Below are positions 9,892-18,712 of a stretch of DNA of 64,000 nucleotides, one piece after another. Under the pieces are notes generated by a model, which worked only from the letters and a program-made list of their open reading frames with translations, was not told where the DNA came from and ran no database searches. Numbering within the stretch: position 1 is the stretch's first letter; each line of letters starts with the position of its first letter. The stretch comes from CAVSUZ01 sp963834715 (GTDB taxonomy: Bacteria; Pseudomonadota; Alphaproteobacteria; Acetobacterales; Acetobacteraceae), in the NCBI GenBank assembly GCA_963834715.1, contig CAWIDE010000005.1, positions 62,001-126,000 of the forward strand, written 5' to 3'. A program made the position numbers and the translations under genes.

Positions 9892-10754
9892 ACCGGAGGG
9901 CGACAGCGCGCGGGCTCGCCGCTGCTTTGGTGGTGTTTGGCTTCGCCGCACAACGTGCCAGGGCGCAAACCCCGGGTCTTGGCGCCTCGATCGAGCTTGT
10001 CGACCCCAAGGTGTTCCGCGTCTGTGCCGATCCTAACAACATGCCGTTGTCTGACCAGCACGGCCAGGGCTTTGAGAACAAGATTGCCGATCTGTTCGCA
10101 AAACAGCTCGGCAAATCGGTCAGTTACGTCTGGTTTCCGCAGGTCATCGGCTTCGCGCGCAATACATTGAACGTGTTCCGCTGCGATGTGGTGATGGGAG
10201 TGGCCGAGGGATCCGACCTGATGCAGAACACAAATCCCTATTACCGTTCGGTGTATGCACTGGCGATCCGGCCTGGTGCCGGGCTGGACGGTGTCACCAG
10301 CCTGGAGGACAAGCAACTGGTTGGCAAGCGGATTGGGGTGGTTGCAAGGACCCCGCCGGCTACGATCATGGCTATGAACGGACTGATGAGTACTGCAAAA
10401 CCTTATATCCTGGCACTGTCAAGCCAGGAGGCCGATGCCCCAGCGAAGCAGATGATGGACGATCTCGCGGCGGGGCGCATCGATGCGGCCGTGCTTTGGG
10501 GACCCTTGGCCGGATACTACGCCAGGCATGAGCCGGTTTCGATCAAGGTGGTGCCGTTGCTGCACGAACCAGGGCCCATTCCGATGGATTTCAGCGTTAC
10601 TATGGGGGTACGATACTCGGACCAAGCCTGGAAGCGGCAGTTAAACAAGTTAATTGTGAAGAACCAGGACGAGATTAATCGCATTCTGGAGGAGTATGGG
10701 GTCCCGCTGCTCAATAACCAACGGCAGCTTATTACCGCTTCGGCACCTGGATAG
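9888..10754 (+). CDS. xoxJ: XoxJ/MxaJ periplasmic binding-protein-like protein
   Basis: About 288 residues with a signal peptide (ending near RARAQ), then a SBP_bac_3-like fold opening FRVCADPNNMPLSDQHGQGFENKIADLF, characteristic of quinoprotein-dehydrogenase-associated binding proteins. XoxJ interacts with XoxF and is thought to help its activation or maturation. ATG 9888 overlaps the xoxG stop (ATGA), so translation is coupled. Completes the conserved xoxF-xoxG-xoxJ order. Confidence 0.88.
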   Translation: MNRRATARGLAAALVVFGFAAQRARAQTPGLGASIELVDPKVFRVCADPNNMPLSDQHGQGFENKIADLFAKQLGKSVSYVWFPQVIGFARNTLNVFRCDVVMGVAEGSDLMQNTNPYYRSVYALAIRPGAGLDGVTSLEDKQLVGKRIGVVARTPPATIMAMNGLMSTAKPYILALSSQEADAPAKQMMDDLAAGRIDAAVLWGPLAGYYARHEPVSIKVVPLLHEPGPIPMDFSVTMGVRYSDQAWKRQLNKLIVKNQDEINRILEEYGVPLLNNQRQLITASAPG

Positions 10755-10791
10755 TTGGCGCTTTCGTTGCGTCGGTAGCCCGCCTCGCGGA

Positions 10792-11667
10792 CTATAGCCC
10801 CGCGCGGGCCGCGACGACGCGGGCAAGGGCCGACCAGTCGAGGTTCTCCCAGCCCTGAGCGATGCCGCTGAGGAAATTATCATGCACGACACTGGCGACG
10901 GGCATCGGCACCGCCCGGGCATCCGCCTCAATCAGGACGGAGCGAATGTCCTTCAGGCCGAGCGGCATCTGAAACCCGGCCGGTTCGAACTGCTGGTTCA
11001 CGATCAGCTCGCCGTAGGTTTTGTAGGCGGGAGCGGCGAAGAGGGTGTTGGTGATGATATCGACGAACTGGTGGGGATCTGCGCCGGACTTGCGGATCAG
11101 GGCAATCAACTCGCCGAGGCACTCGATCATCGAGGCGAGCAGAAAATTGGCATTGAGTTTGAGCAAGTTAGCGACGGAGGGGCGGTCGCCCACGGTGAAG
11201 GTGCGCTGGCCGATGGCGTCGAACAGCGGCTGGCAGCGGCGTATTGCGTCGGGGTCACCGGCGGCGATGATGCTGAGCTTAGCGGCGGCCGCAGCTTCCG
11301 GCCGGCCGAGGACGGGCGCCGCGAGGTAGGTCTGGCCGGCCTCGCGATGGGCGGCGTCGAGACGATCGGAGCAGGCGACGGAGATGGTGGTACTGGAGAT
11401 GTGGATGCCCCTGCGGGGCAGGCTGTCACGGATATTGCCCTGGCCTAGAGTGATGCTTTCAGCGACATGGTCATCGTTGAGCATGGTGATGACGGCCTCG
11501 CCCTGACAGGCATCGGCTATGGAGTCGGCGACGGTGGCGCCGTGCTTTTTCAGAGGCTCGGCGCGATCAGGCGTGCGGTTCCAGACCGTCACCTGATGGC
11601 CGGCCTTCAGCAGACTGGTAGCCATGGCCGAGCCCATGCGGCCGAGTCCGATGAAACCGATTTGCAT
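10792..11667 (-). CDS. NAD(P)-dependent beta-hydroxyacid dehydrogenase family protein
   Basis: About 291 residues of the 6-phosphogluconate/3-hydroxyisobutyrate dehydrogenase superfamily. It begins with the nucleotide-binding GFIGLGRMGSAMA and has NRTPDRA (suggesting NADP preference), a substrate-loop-like YLAAPVLGRPEAA and a catalytic-Lys-region LLKLNANFLL where Lys-168-like is visible. The family reduces or oxidises small hydroxyacids and succinic semialdehyde or glyoxylate; the substrate here is open. It stands alone, convergent with xoxJ. Confidence 0.85.
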   Translation of the reverse strand: MQIGFIGLGRMGSAMATSLLKAGHQVTVWNRTPDRAEPLKKHGATVADSIADACQGEAVITMLNDDHVAESITLGQGNIRDSLPRRGIHISSTTISVACSDRLDAAHREAGQTYLAAPVLGRPEAAAAAKLSIIAAGDPDAIRRCQPLFDAIGQRTFTVGDRPSVANLLKLNANFLLASMIECLGELIALIRKSGADPHQFVDIITNTLFAAPAYKTYGELIVNQQFEPAGFQMPLGLKDIRSVLIEADARAVPMPVASVVHDNFLSGIAQGWENLDWSALARVVAARAGL

Positions 11668-11855
11668 GATGATCTCTCCCTGCGGCGGAGCCGCCTAGCC
11701 CCGCATATGATGCTGGAAAGGAAGTAAGCGATTGGAGGCACACGGAAACTTGACGCTGGGCGTGAGCATGGCTATCGCGGACGTCGCCGGGTCATTTCGC
11801 TGATTCGGTTATTGCCTGCTCTTCTTCGCTGCATCCACACAGGGATCGAACATCC

Positions 11856-12359
11856 ATGAATAGCAAAATTGCCGGCGCACTGGCGGCCGTCGCCCTGCTG
11901 GCGGCGTGCGCGAACCAAACCCCTGCCACGACCGGCGCGAATACTGGCGCTGGCGCTGTTGCTCCCGGACCGGCACCCGGAAGCGAGGAGGATCTGGTCC
12001 AGAATGTCGGGAACCGGATTTTCTTTGCCTTCGACCGCTCGCAGTTGACGCCCGACTCGCAGGCGACCCTGGACAAGCAGGGGGCGTGGCTGGCGAAGTA
12101 TCCAAACGTGCGTGTCTTGATCGCAGGCAACTGCGATGACCGCGGGACGGAGGAATACAACCTCGCGCTCGGCCAGCGTCGGGCGAACGCGGCCCGGGAC
12201 TATCTGGTGGCGCGAGGCGTGGATCCATCGCGAATTCAGACCATCAGCTACGGCAAGGATCGTCCCATCGCGCCCGGGGACAACGAGAAGTCCTGGGCAC
12301 AGAACCGGAACGACACGACGTCGGTGGTTACGGGGGTAGGGCCCTCACCCGGCGCATAG
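11856..12359 (+). CDS. pal: Pal-like OmpA-domain lipoprotein
   Basis: A lipoprotein of about 167 residues: signal with lipobox LLAAC (Cys ~22), a flexible Thr/Ala/Gly/Pro linker, then an OmpA C-terminal peptidoglycan-binding domain (IFFAFDRSQLTPDSQATLD, later DDRGTEEYNLALGQRRANA). Pal anchors the outer membrane to peptidoglycan in the Tol-Pal system. Here no tolB or ybgF gene is adjacent, so it may be a paralogue. The usual HADERGT is replaced by NCDDRGT. Confidence 0.85.
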   Translation: MNSKIAGALAAVALLAACANQTPATTGANTGAGAVAPGPAPGSEEDLVQNVGNRIFFAFDRSQLTPDSQATLDKQGAWLAKYPNVRVLIAGNCDDRGTEEYNLALGQRRANAARDYLVARGVDPSRIQTISYGKDRPIAPGDNEKSWAQNRNDTTSVVTGVGPSPGA

Positions 12360-12400
12360 CTGCGGGCCGCCCTCTCCCGCCGGGCGGCAGAGGCGTGTAT
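12344..12400. repeat. REP-like repeat, copy 3 (inverted, diverged)
   Basis: Reads CCCTCACCC ... CCCTCTCCCGCC-GGGCGGCAGAGG, the reverse orientation of the GGGTGAGGG/CTCTCCCGC repeats at 361, 5745 and 38634. It overlaps the last bases of the Pal-like gene, so it supplies the C-terminal residues. Confidence 0.45.
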
Positions 12401-12432
12401 GGGGCGGCGGGTGAGCTGAGCAGAAGCACGGT

Positions 12433-13065
12433 ATGACTGGAAGCGCGGCCGGATTCCTGGCCAAGGCGATCATCGCCGTCCTGTCGAAGGCCGGATACGC
12501 CGGGCTGGCTGGGCTGATGGCTATTAAATCGGCATGCATTCCGCTGCCATCGGAGATCATTCTGCCGTTCGCGGGATATCTGGTCTCGGTTGGGGCGATA
12601 AATCTGGTTCTGGTCGCGACGGTGGGTGCGGTGGGATGCAACATCGGCTCGGAGATCGCGTATGAGATCGGGCGATATGGCGGGCGTCCGGCGGTGGAGC
12701 GATGGGGCCGCTATGTGCTGCTGACACGGCATGATCTGGCCCGGGCAGACTGGTTTTTTGAGAAATTTGGCAGTCTGGCGGTGTTGATTGCGCGAATGCT
12801 GCCGGTCGTGCGGACATTCATAGCTTTGCCGGCGGGGATTTCCGGGATGCACCGGCTACGGTTTCACGCTTACACCTTCGTGGGATCGTGGCCGTGGTGC
12901 TTTGTGCTGGCATATGTCGGCATGGTGCTGGGGCAGAAGTGGGGCGAGGACCCGCGGCTGCACGCGCTCTTCCACTACGCTGATTATGCGATCGCGGCGG
13001 TTGTGCTGGTAGTGGGGGCGCGGTTTGTGTGGGGGCGGGTGCGGGGGCGTGAGGGATCATTTTAG
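12433..13065 (+). CDS. DedA family membrane protein
   Basis: About 210 residues with four to five membrane segments. It shows the DedA signature features: an amphipathic N-terminal ESACIPLPSEI-like stretch (here KSACIPLPSEIILPFAGYL), GSEIAYEIGRYGGRP, FEKFGSLAVLIARMLPVVRTFIALPAG with the conserved Arg residues, and GSWPWCFVLAYVG. DedA proteins are inner-membrane undecaprenyl-phosphate or phospholipid flippase candidates. No operon partner is obvious. Confidence 0.9.
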   Translation: MTGSAAGFLAKAIIAVLSKAGYAGLAGLMAIKSACIPLPSEIILPFAGYLVSVGAINLVLVATVGAVGCNIGSEIAYEIGRYGGRPAVERWGRYVLLTRHDLARADWFFEKFGSLAVLIARMLPVVRTFIALPAGISGMHRLRFHAYTFVGSWPWCFVLAYVGMVLGQKWGEDPRLHALFHYADYAIAAVVLVVGARFVWGRVRGREGSF

Positions 13066-13101
13066 ACTAAAGGGCGACACAGAAGACGGCCGCTCGCGGG
13101 T

Positions 13102-14412
13102 TCAGGTATATGCGCCGAGATGGCAACCAAACAGATCGGGCGGGTTGAGAGTCTGCTCGCCGGGGACGAGTTCGAGGATGTCATAAAAGTCCTCCGGGTT
13201 TTTCATCTGCTCCGGGGTTTTGCCGACCACCACCGGGACCGGGCGGACCATCTGGTGGTCTTCGGCCCGGTACCAAACCTTGCCGAGCGTGCTTTCGAAC
13301 GGGTTGGCTTTTGAAACCTCGAGGGTCTTGATGACGGCCGGCGGGTAGAAGGTACCGGCGCGCTCGACGGCGAGAGCCCAGATATAGGTTTGCATGTAGC
13401 CGATATGCGCGCCCCAGCGTGGGTAATAGTTGTTCTTCTGACGAAACCCCTCGACAAAAGCCTTGGCGAGGGGAAAGCGATCTTCCAGAGTCCACCAGAA
13501 GTCGAACGTGCCGAAGGCGCCGCCCATAATCTTGGCGCCGAGCTCCTTGGCCTGGAACGAGGAGATGTTGGGCACGACCAGTTTCAGTTTGGGCAGCACG
13601 CCGAACTGCACCGCCTGCTTACAGGAGGCAACGGCATCGTTGCCAAAAGCGATGTTGACAAAGACGTTGGCACCGCTGTTAGCGATATTGAGCAGGGCAG
13701 AGCTGAAGTCTGTGGTGCCGAGCGGAACGACCTGTTGCGTAGCAATGGTCCAGCCGTGGGATTTCATCAGCTCGGTCACGCTGTTATAAACCGAGTGACC
13801 GTAGGTGTAATCGGGAGTAAGATAAGCGGCCTTCATGTTCTTGCCGAGGTTCTTTGCAAGCACCGGGGCCAGGGCTTTGGCGGCCATGTAAGCAGAAGGT
13901 TGCGAGCGGAAGCCGTAACGCTGGCAATCCTTTCCGGTGGTATCGTTGGATCCGCTGCCGCCGACCATGTTCAGCACCTTCTCGCGTTGAGCAAGTTCCT
14001 CGAGCGCAATAGCCGTAGCGCTGCTGATGCAGCCGGTGATCATGATCGCCTTGTTTTGCGTAATGAAGCGGGTTTGCGCCTCGACCGCAATGTTGGGCTT
14101 GGTTTCGGTATCAGCCACTTGGTAGCGGATCTGCTTGCCGAGAACGCCCTTGCCTTTGAGCCCCCACTGAGCGGCGGTGCCGCCGCCTTGGTTAATTTCG
14201 GCGATGGCAAGTTCGTAGCCGAGCTTCACGTCGGTGCCGTCGGCGGAGTAGGGGCCGGTGAGCGCGGTCGTGACGCCGACGAAGATGGTGTCGCCCTCGG
14301 CGCCGGCGGGCCAGGTGCCGATCGGCGGATGGTTTTCTGCAGCGCGGGCAGCGGTGGGGAAGGCGCCGGCAGCGAGGGCGAGCTGAAGCGCCGAGCGGCG
14401 GGTGAGAGTCAT
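13102..14412 (-). CDS. branched-chain-type ABC substrate-binding protein
   Basis: About 436 residues of the Peripla_BP_6 (LivJ/urea/amide) family. It has a Tat-like signal (TRRSALQLALAAGA ... ARAAE), then GVTTALTGPYSADGTDVKLGYELA, and DYTYGHSVYN with HIGYMQTYIWALA later. It binds an amino acid, amide or aromatic-like ligand in the periplasm. No permease or ATPase is next to it, so it is an orphan that must use a distant transporter, or serves the divergent CoA-transferase operon's substrate uptake. Confidence 0.85.
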   Translation of the reverse strand: MTLTRRSALQLALAAGAFPTAARAAENHPPIGTWPAGAEGDTIFVGVTTALTGPYSADGTDVKLGYELAIAEINQGGGTAAQWGLKGKGVLGKQIRYQVADTETKPNIAVEAQTRFITQNKAIMITGCISSATAIALEELAQREKVLNMVGGSGSNDTTGKDCQRYGFRSQPSAYMAAKALAPVLAKNLGKNMKAAYLTPDYTYGHSVYNSVTELMKSHGWTIATQQVVPLGTTDFSSALLNIANSGANVFVNIAFGNDAVASCKQAVQFGVLPKLKLVVPNISSFQAKELGAKIMGGAFGTFDFWWTLEDRFPLAKAFVEGFRQKNNYYPRWGAHIGYMQTYIWALAVERAGTFYPPAVIKTLEVSKANPFESTLGKVWYRAEDHQMVRPVPVVVGKTPEQMKNPEDFYDILELVPGEQTLNPPDLFGCHLGAYT

Positions 14413-14566
14413 TGGGCGGTGTCTCCTTACTTGATTCCCGTCTAATTAATGCGAGTTTCCGTAACAATAATGCGTGCGCGTCAGGTGTCCAGGCCGGTAG
14501 CCCTGGTGGCCAAATGACGATCGGGTGGTTAGGGTTACGGGAGAAACGCAGCATGAAACGCCGGGC

Positions 14567-15226
14567 ATGATCGATAAGCGTGTTGCCTCCGTGGCGGACG
14601 CTCTGGCGGGCGTGGAGGACGGCTCGACCGTGTTGCTGGCCGGGTTCGGCGATGTCGGAACGCCCTTGGCTCTGCTCGAAGGATTGATCGAGCAGGGGGC
14701 GCGGGATTTGACGGTCGTGTGCAATTCGGGCGGGCGGGATGGTAGTCCGCTCGCACGGTTGCTGGCGGCAGGGCAGGTGCGGAAAATGATCTGCACTTTC
14801 ATCCGGCCGGCCAGCGAGGCGGCCCGCCTCTTTACGGCGGGAAAACTGGAGCTGGAGGTGGTACCGCAGGGAACTCTGGCGGAGCGGCTGCGAGCGGCGG
14901 GGGCAGGGATTTGCGGGTTCTATACGCCGACGGGGGCGGACACGATCCTGGCTGAGGAACGGGAAGTCCGGGAGATCGGCGGCAGGCAGTGCCTCTTCGA
15001 GCCACCGCTGGGTGGGGATGTGGCGCTGGTTGACGCCTGGGAGGGAGACCGCTGGGGAAACCTTACGTACAAAGATACGCAGCGGAACTTCAATCCGGTC
15101 ATGGCGATGGCGGCATCACTGACGGTGGCACAGGTGCGTCACGCAGTGGAGTTGGGCGCGATTTCACCCGAGCATGTGCATACGCCCGGTGTTTTTGTCG
15201 ATCGGATTGTCCACGTGGCGGGTTAA
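14567..15226 (+). CDS. 3-oxoacid CoA-transferase subunit A
   Basis: About 219 residues of the class I CoA transferase alpha subunit (PcaI/ScoA). Start at ATG 14567 gives the usual MIDKRVASVADALAGVEDG opening; a GTG 14525 start would be longer. The oxyanion/CoA-binding GFGDVGTPLALLEGL and GICGFYTPTGADT are visible. It pairs with the downstream beta subunit to move CoA from succinyl-CoA to a 3-oxoacid such as 3-oxoadipate or acetoacetate. Confidence 0.88.
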   Translation: MIDKRVASVADALAGVEDGSTVLLAGFGDVGTPLALLEGLIEQGARDLTVVCNSGGRDGSPLARLLAAGQVRKMICTFIRPASEAARLFTAGKLELEVVPQGTLAERLRAAGAGICGFYTPTGADTILAEEREVREIGGRQCLFEPPLGGDVALVDAWEGDRWGNLTYKDTQRNFNPVMAMAASLTVAQVRHAVELGAISPEHVHTPGVFVDRIVHVAG

Positions 15227-15268
15227 AGACTGCGATGGAAAGCTGGGTTCCGCGGAACTCGCGACGAG

Positions 15269-15883
15269 ATGGCAGCACGGGCCGCAGCCGATATTCCCGA
15301 GGGATGGCTGGTTAATCTCGGGATCGGCGTCCCGACCGCGGTCGCGAACTTTATTCCCGCGGACCGCGAGGTGATTATCCACGCCGAAAATGGGGTCATT
15401 GGTGCGGGACCGGAGCCGGCACCAGAGGCGGTGAATCCGTACCTGATCAACGCGGGGACACAGCCGATCACCCTGGTGCGTGGCGGGAGCTACGTGCATC
15501 ACGCGGACAGCTTCGCCATCGCCCGTGGCGGGCATCTCGATTTGTGCGTTCTTGGGGCGTTCGAGGTCTCGGAGACGGGCGATCTGGCTAACTGGGCCAG
15601 GCATGCGCATGAGCCTCTGAAGCAGATTGGCGGGGCGATGGACCTCGCGATCGGGGCGAAGCGGGTCTGGGTGATTATGGAGCATACGACGAAGCAAGGT
15701 ACGCCGCGGCTCGTGCGCCGGTGTTCGTATCCGCTCACGGCACGCGGCGTAGTGCGGCGGGTTTATACCAACCTGGCGGTGCTGGACGTGACGCCGCGCG
15801 GTTTCGCAGTGCGAGAGATAATACCGGGGCTGAGTTTCGAGGAGCTGCAGGCACGGGCGGAGGCGACGCTGAGACAGGATTGA
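15269..15883 (+). CDS. 3-oxoacid CoA-transferase subunit B
   Basis: About 204 residues of the beta subunit (PcaJ/ScoB). The catalytic Glu lies in the ENGVIGAGP block; GIGVPT and SFAIARGGHLDLCVLG are family stretches. The start is awkward: the frame upstream reads TRDEMAARAA, the usual family N-terminus, but no ATG or good ribosome site precedes it. An ATG at 15234 is in another frame. Either ATG 15269 is used, or a small indel removed the true start. Confidence 0.85.
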   Translation: MAARAAADIPEGWLVNLGIGVPTAVANFIPADREVIIHAENGVIGAGPEPAPEAVNPYLINAGTQPITLVRGGSYVHHADSFAIARGGHLDLCVLGAFEVSETGDLANWARHAHEPLKQIGGAMDLAIGAKRVWVIMEHTTKQGTPRLVRRCSYPLTARGVVRRVYTNLAVLDVTPRGFAVREIIPGLSFEELQARAEATLRQD

Positions 15884-16055
15884 GCGTGCCGGTTGGAGGT
15901 CGTCTTGAGGGCCGGCGGGGTTCGGCCACCGCACCACCCCCGGCATGTGGCGCCGGTTTCCTCGTGCAATCTCCCTGTAGTGGCGGCGCGATTATATACT
16001 TGACTGACCGACGGATAAGTTGCCTGATGACCGTCATTCCTAGCATGAGCAGGGA

Positions 16056-16562
16056 ATGGCGCACATTGATCTTGCGGCCTTGGATGCTTTTATGGCCGCA
16101 CAGAAACGCGTGGAGGGCACCGACACACCACCCCGATGGGGAACCGGGTTCGTGCCGCGCGAGCGGCAAATGAAGTACCCTCTTTCGCTAGCGGGCGAAC
16201 TGATCGGGGCACAACTTATGGTGGTATGTTTCCCCCAGACGCCTTGGATGTTCCGGTTAGGCATATTGGCCCCTGGCTGCTTGTGCCGACTCGACTTCAC
16301 TGACGAGACACACCCCAATGCCCTTGCCGCACAGGAGGACAATGCCCAGCCGTTCGTGACTGGGCCACATTACCATTCCTGGGCCCTCAATCGCCGTTTC
16401 TTCCATGGGGTTGCCACGCCGCCTAGATTGCATCTCGCCGTCGCCTTCGACGCCGCAAGTTCGTTTGACGCAATTTTACGTTGGTTTTGCACTGATACCA
16501 GTATAGAATCCTTGCCGAGCGATCATCGGATTGAGCTACCAAAGACTGGTCAACTGCTATGA
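16056..16562 (+). CDS. IS passenger protein 1, unknown (168 aa)
   Basis: First gene of the three-gene cassette inside the IS1595-type element. No domain is recognised. Visible features: a charged N-terminus, a central LCRLDFTDETHPN, a His-rich HYHSWALNRRFFHG near residues 116-129, and FDAILRWFC near the end. Its stop overlaps the next start as ATGA, a sign of a tightly coupled pair. Base composition looks less GC-rich than the neighbouring chromosome. It may be an antitoxin-like or nuclease-inhibitor partner of the next gene, but this is only from the arrangement. Confidence 0.8.
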   Translation: MAHIDLAALDAFMAAQKRVEGTDTPPRWGTGFVPRERQMKYPLSLAGELIGAQLMVVCFPQTPWMFRLGILAPGCLCRLDFTDETHPNALAAQEDNAQPFVTGPHYHSWALNRRFFHGVATPPRLHLAVAFDAASSFDAILRWFCTDTSIESLPSDHRIELPKTGQLL

Positions 16563-17326
16563 GCGAAGCCATGAGCAATCCCCTAGTCGGTTTCGCCACT
16601 GCGCTTAGAAGCAGATTGGCCGAGGTCGCAACGCTGAAACCGCATCTCGACGGTATCCTTGTAACCACTCACTGCATGTATCCGTCCAACGGGCTGGTTC
16701 GGGTTCTAGTTCGTGGTGGTCCGAATAGCTTCGTGATCTCTGACGAGGGGGGTGCCATCGACGAAGCCATAAGCGCAGGAATACCCGTCACGCAATCGGA
16801 CGGGCTGCTGGCGCATCATGTCAGAGATCAGGGCTTGTTCTTCAAAGGAGGTGTGATTTTTTCTCCGCAAGTCTCTGTTGAACACGCTCCGGTAGCGGTG
16901 ATCCTAGTCGCGAACGCTTCAAAAGAACTTGCTCACTGGTTTTACGATCATGCGAAAATCAGGCGCACTCAAGACTTTCGAGAAAGGCTAGCTGCGTTCT
17001 TGGAGCGGACGTTCGAGAATCGCTTGATTCGTGATGAAACCCTGATCGGAGCCAGCAACAAACATCACAAATTTGCCAACGTGGTTCACTTGCGGGACGG
17101 ACGTAGGCTCACCCTTGATCCAGTAGTTCGAGATCCCTCATCTATCAATGCAAGGGTCGTAGCGAACTTAGATATCAAAAGCACGAATGACCGGTCTATA
17201 GTGCAGCGTATCGTATATGACGATGAAGACGCTTGGTCTGCTTCTGATCTTAACCTGCTTCAAATCGGTGCCCCACTCATCCAGTTCTCTCATTCTTCAA
17301 AGATCATTCAGGAACTTGCGGCGTGA
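16559..17326 (+). CDS. IS passenger protein 2, DUF1828-like (255 aa)
   Basis: The N-terminal third (LVRVLVRGGPNSFVISDEGGAIDEAISAGI, split here by its SDEGG turn) resembles the DUF1828 domain, which is found in many small operons of mobile DNA with unproven roles. The match is by memory of the pattern and moderate. The rest has no catalytic motif that I recognise. It starts inside the previous gene's stop and its own stop overlaps the third gene (TGATG), so all three are translated together. Confidence 0.78.
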   Translation: MSEAMSNPLVGFATALRSRLAEVATLKPHLDGILVTTHCMYPSNGLVRVLVRGGPNSFVISDEGGAIDEAISAGIPVTQSDGLLAHHVRDQGLFFKGGVIFSPQVSVEHAPVAVILVANASKELAHWFYDHAKIRRTQDFRERLAAFLERTFENRLIRDETLIGASNKHHKFANVVHLRDGRRLTLDPVVRDPSSINARVVANLDIKSTNDRSIVQRIVYDDEDAWSASDLNLLQIGAPLIQFSHSSKIIQELAA

Positions 17327-17505
17327 TGCCGAGAGAAAGCCCCGATACTAGCGAACCTTCTGACGAACAAATCGCAGAGCGCATGGACAAAGCGCTCAGG
17401 CGCATGATGGAAACGCCGCCGAAGCGCCAACGCGACAAGCTACAGAAAACACGCGCCAAGCCTAAGAAAGCCGCTACGGGAAAGGCTTCCCGTCGCCGTT
17501 CCTAA
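17326..17505 (+). CDS. IS passenger protein 3, small basic protein (59 aa)
   Basis: A small acidic-then-basic protein: EPSDEQIAERMDKALRRMME first, then TPPKRQRDKL and a Lys/Arg-rich tail ending in GKASRRRS. Start at ATG 17326, overlapping the previous stop as TGATG. The basic tail suggests nucleic-acid binding. Similar short 'ALxxMxxTPP' proteins follow small mobile operons in other bacteria, as far as I recall. It ends about 50 bases before the convergent transposase stop. Confidence 0.65.
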   Translation: MPRESPDTSEPSDEQIAERMDKALRRMMETPPKRQRDKLQKTRAKPKKAATGKASRRRS

Positions 17506-17558
17506 GGTATAACCACAGTTTCCGCAGGAAACGCAACTCAGCCCGCGTTAGCCGCCGT

Positions 17559-18488
17559 CTAGGCGGCTTTCTGCTCGCCAGTGCGGCGATATGTCAGCCG
17601 CTTTCGTTCCGCGCCCTGTAGTGTCCGCGTCGTCCGCTCGGCATCGTCAATGCCGAGTTTTGCCCGTGTGCTGTACCTGAAATCGAACTCGGTGACATAC
17701 CGATGCAGATGGTGTTCAGAACAGTGCTGATACGTGCCGATCATGCCCCGCTTGAAAATGGAAAGGTAGCCTTCGGCGCTGTTTGTCGTAACGTCTTCCC
17801 TTGCATATTCACCAGCAGTGTGTTTGACGGTTTCATGTGCCGCGAATTGCCGGCCGACCCGGACGAACTCGTTGCCTTCATCCGTGTGCAACCGGCTTTC
17901 CGTGGATGCCCGAGGCAGAACGGCCTTTTGTACGTCAATCGAGGTCAGGTGCTGCGCGACCAGCGACCGTGCCTTCCCGCCCCGTTCGACTAGTGTTAGC
18001 ACCTTCATCTTGCTGTTTTGGCCACCTTCTTTGATCCATCCCCGGCCTGGGCCATGCAGCGTCTCGTCGGCTTCAATCACCTTGCCCTTTCCGCCCATTG
18101 GCGTCGGGTCGGTGTCGGTCATAGCTTCTCTGATCCGATGCGCGAGGAACCACGCGGATTTGTAAGTAATGCCCAGCGTCCGGTGGAGCTGGTGCGCACT
18201 GACACCCTTCTTTGAGGACGCCATCATGCGAGACGCGAGCAACCACTTATGAAGCGGGATATGCGACCGCTCCCAAACTGTACCAGTCCGCACCGTGAAC
18301 TTGTCCTTGCAAGCCTCGCAGTAATGCCAGCCCGGCCCCATCGACTGCCCTTGCAGGGGGCGCGACTTGTCCGTCACGCCGCAATGCGGGCACGCCGGCT
18401 GCCCACTGGGCCACCGGACGGCTTCCAAATGCCGTCTTGCCGCTTCCTCATCGTGATAGACTGGATCGCTGACGTTGATCGGGGTCAT
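17559..18488 (-). CDS. IS1595-family (ISXO2-like) transposase
   Basis: About 309 residues. An N-terminal zinc ribbon (CPHCGVTDKS ... CEACKDKF) is followed by the DDE ISXO2 domain: first Asp in VIEADETLHG, second in RLHTDEGNEF, and the terminal block TNSAEGYLSIFKRGMIGTY with HLHRYVTEFDFRYSTR. All look intact, so the element may be active. It reads towards the passenger genes. The start lies about 40 bases inside the right terminal repeat. Confidence 0.93.
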   Translation of the reverse strand: MTPINVSDPVYHDEEAARRHLEAVRWPSGQPACPHCGVTDKSRPLQGQSMGPGWHYCEACKDKFTVRTGTVWERSHIPLHKWLLASRMMASSKKGVSAHQLHRTLGITYKSAWFLAHRIREAMTDTDPTPMGGKGKVIEADETLHGPGRGWIKEGGQNSKMKVLTLVERGGKARSLVAQHLTSIDVQKAVLPRASTESRLHTDEGNEFVRVGRQFAAHETVKHTAGEYAREDVTTNSAEGYLSIFKRGMIGTYQHCSEHHLHRYVTEFDFRYSTRAKLGIDDAERTTRTLQGAERKRLTYRRTGEQKAA

Positions 18489-18712
18489 CGTCTCTCCTAG
18501 GCCCGACCATATCGCAATCGTCTCCGTCAGTCAAGTATATAATCGCGAGTGGCGGTCGCCGTCCCGGGCTTCTGTGTGGTGGGTTCCACGGCGGAGGAAC
18601 GGACCATCGGCGTTCGCTCAGGTCTCCGCATCGTGAGTGTAGCACGGACTACATTTCGTGCAACTGGCTGATAATATGAGTTGCAGCTACAAAGCTCTGT
18701 AGGAGGTTTACA

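Larger units (their letters stand above)
15979..18555. mobile_element. IS1595-type insertion element with passenger genes and 8-bp target duplication
   Basis: Terminal inverted repeats CGCGATTATATACTTGACTG at 15987-16006 and its exact reverse complement at 18528-18547 bound a 2,561-bp element. Both sides carry the same 8-bp AGTGGCGG (15979-15986 and 18548-18555), the target duplication size known for IS1595-family elements. It holds three overlapping plus-strand passenger genes (16056-17505) and a minus-strand ISXO2-like transposase (17559-18488), tail to tail. Simple IS1595 elements are about 0.7-1.1 kb, so over half of this one is cargo. The perfect ends and duplication indicate a recent insertion. 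Confidence 0.93.

Noticed and set aside
13390..14445. Long plus-strand open frame (351 aa)
   Set aside because: It lies wholly antisense to a clear binding-protein gene with recognisable motifs; it is a shadow of GC-rich codon bias.
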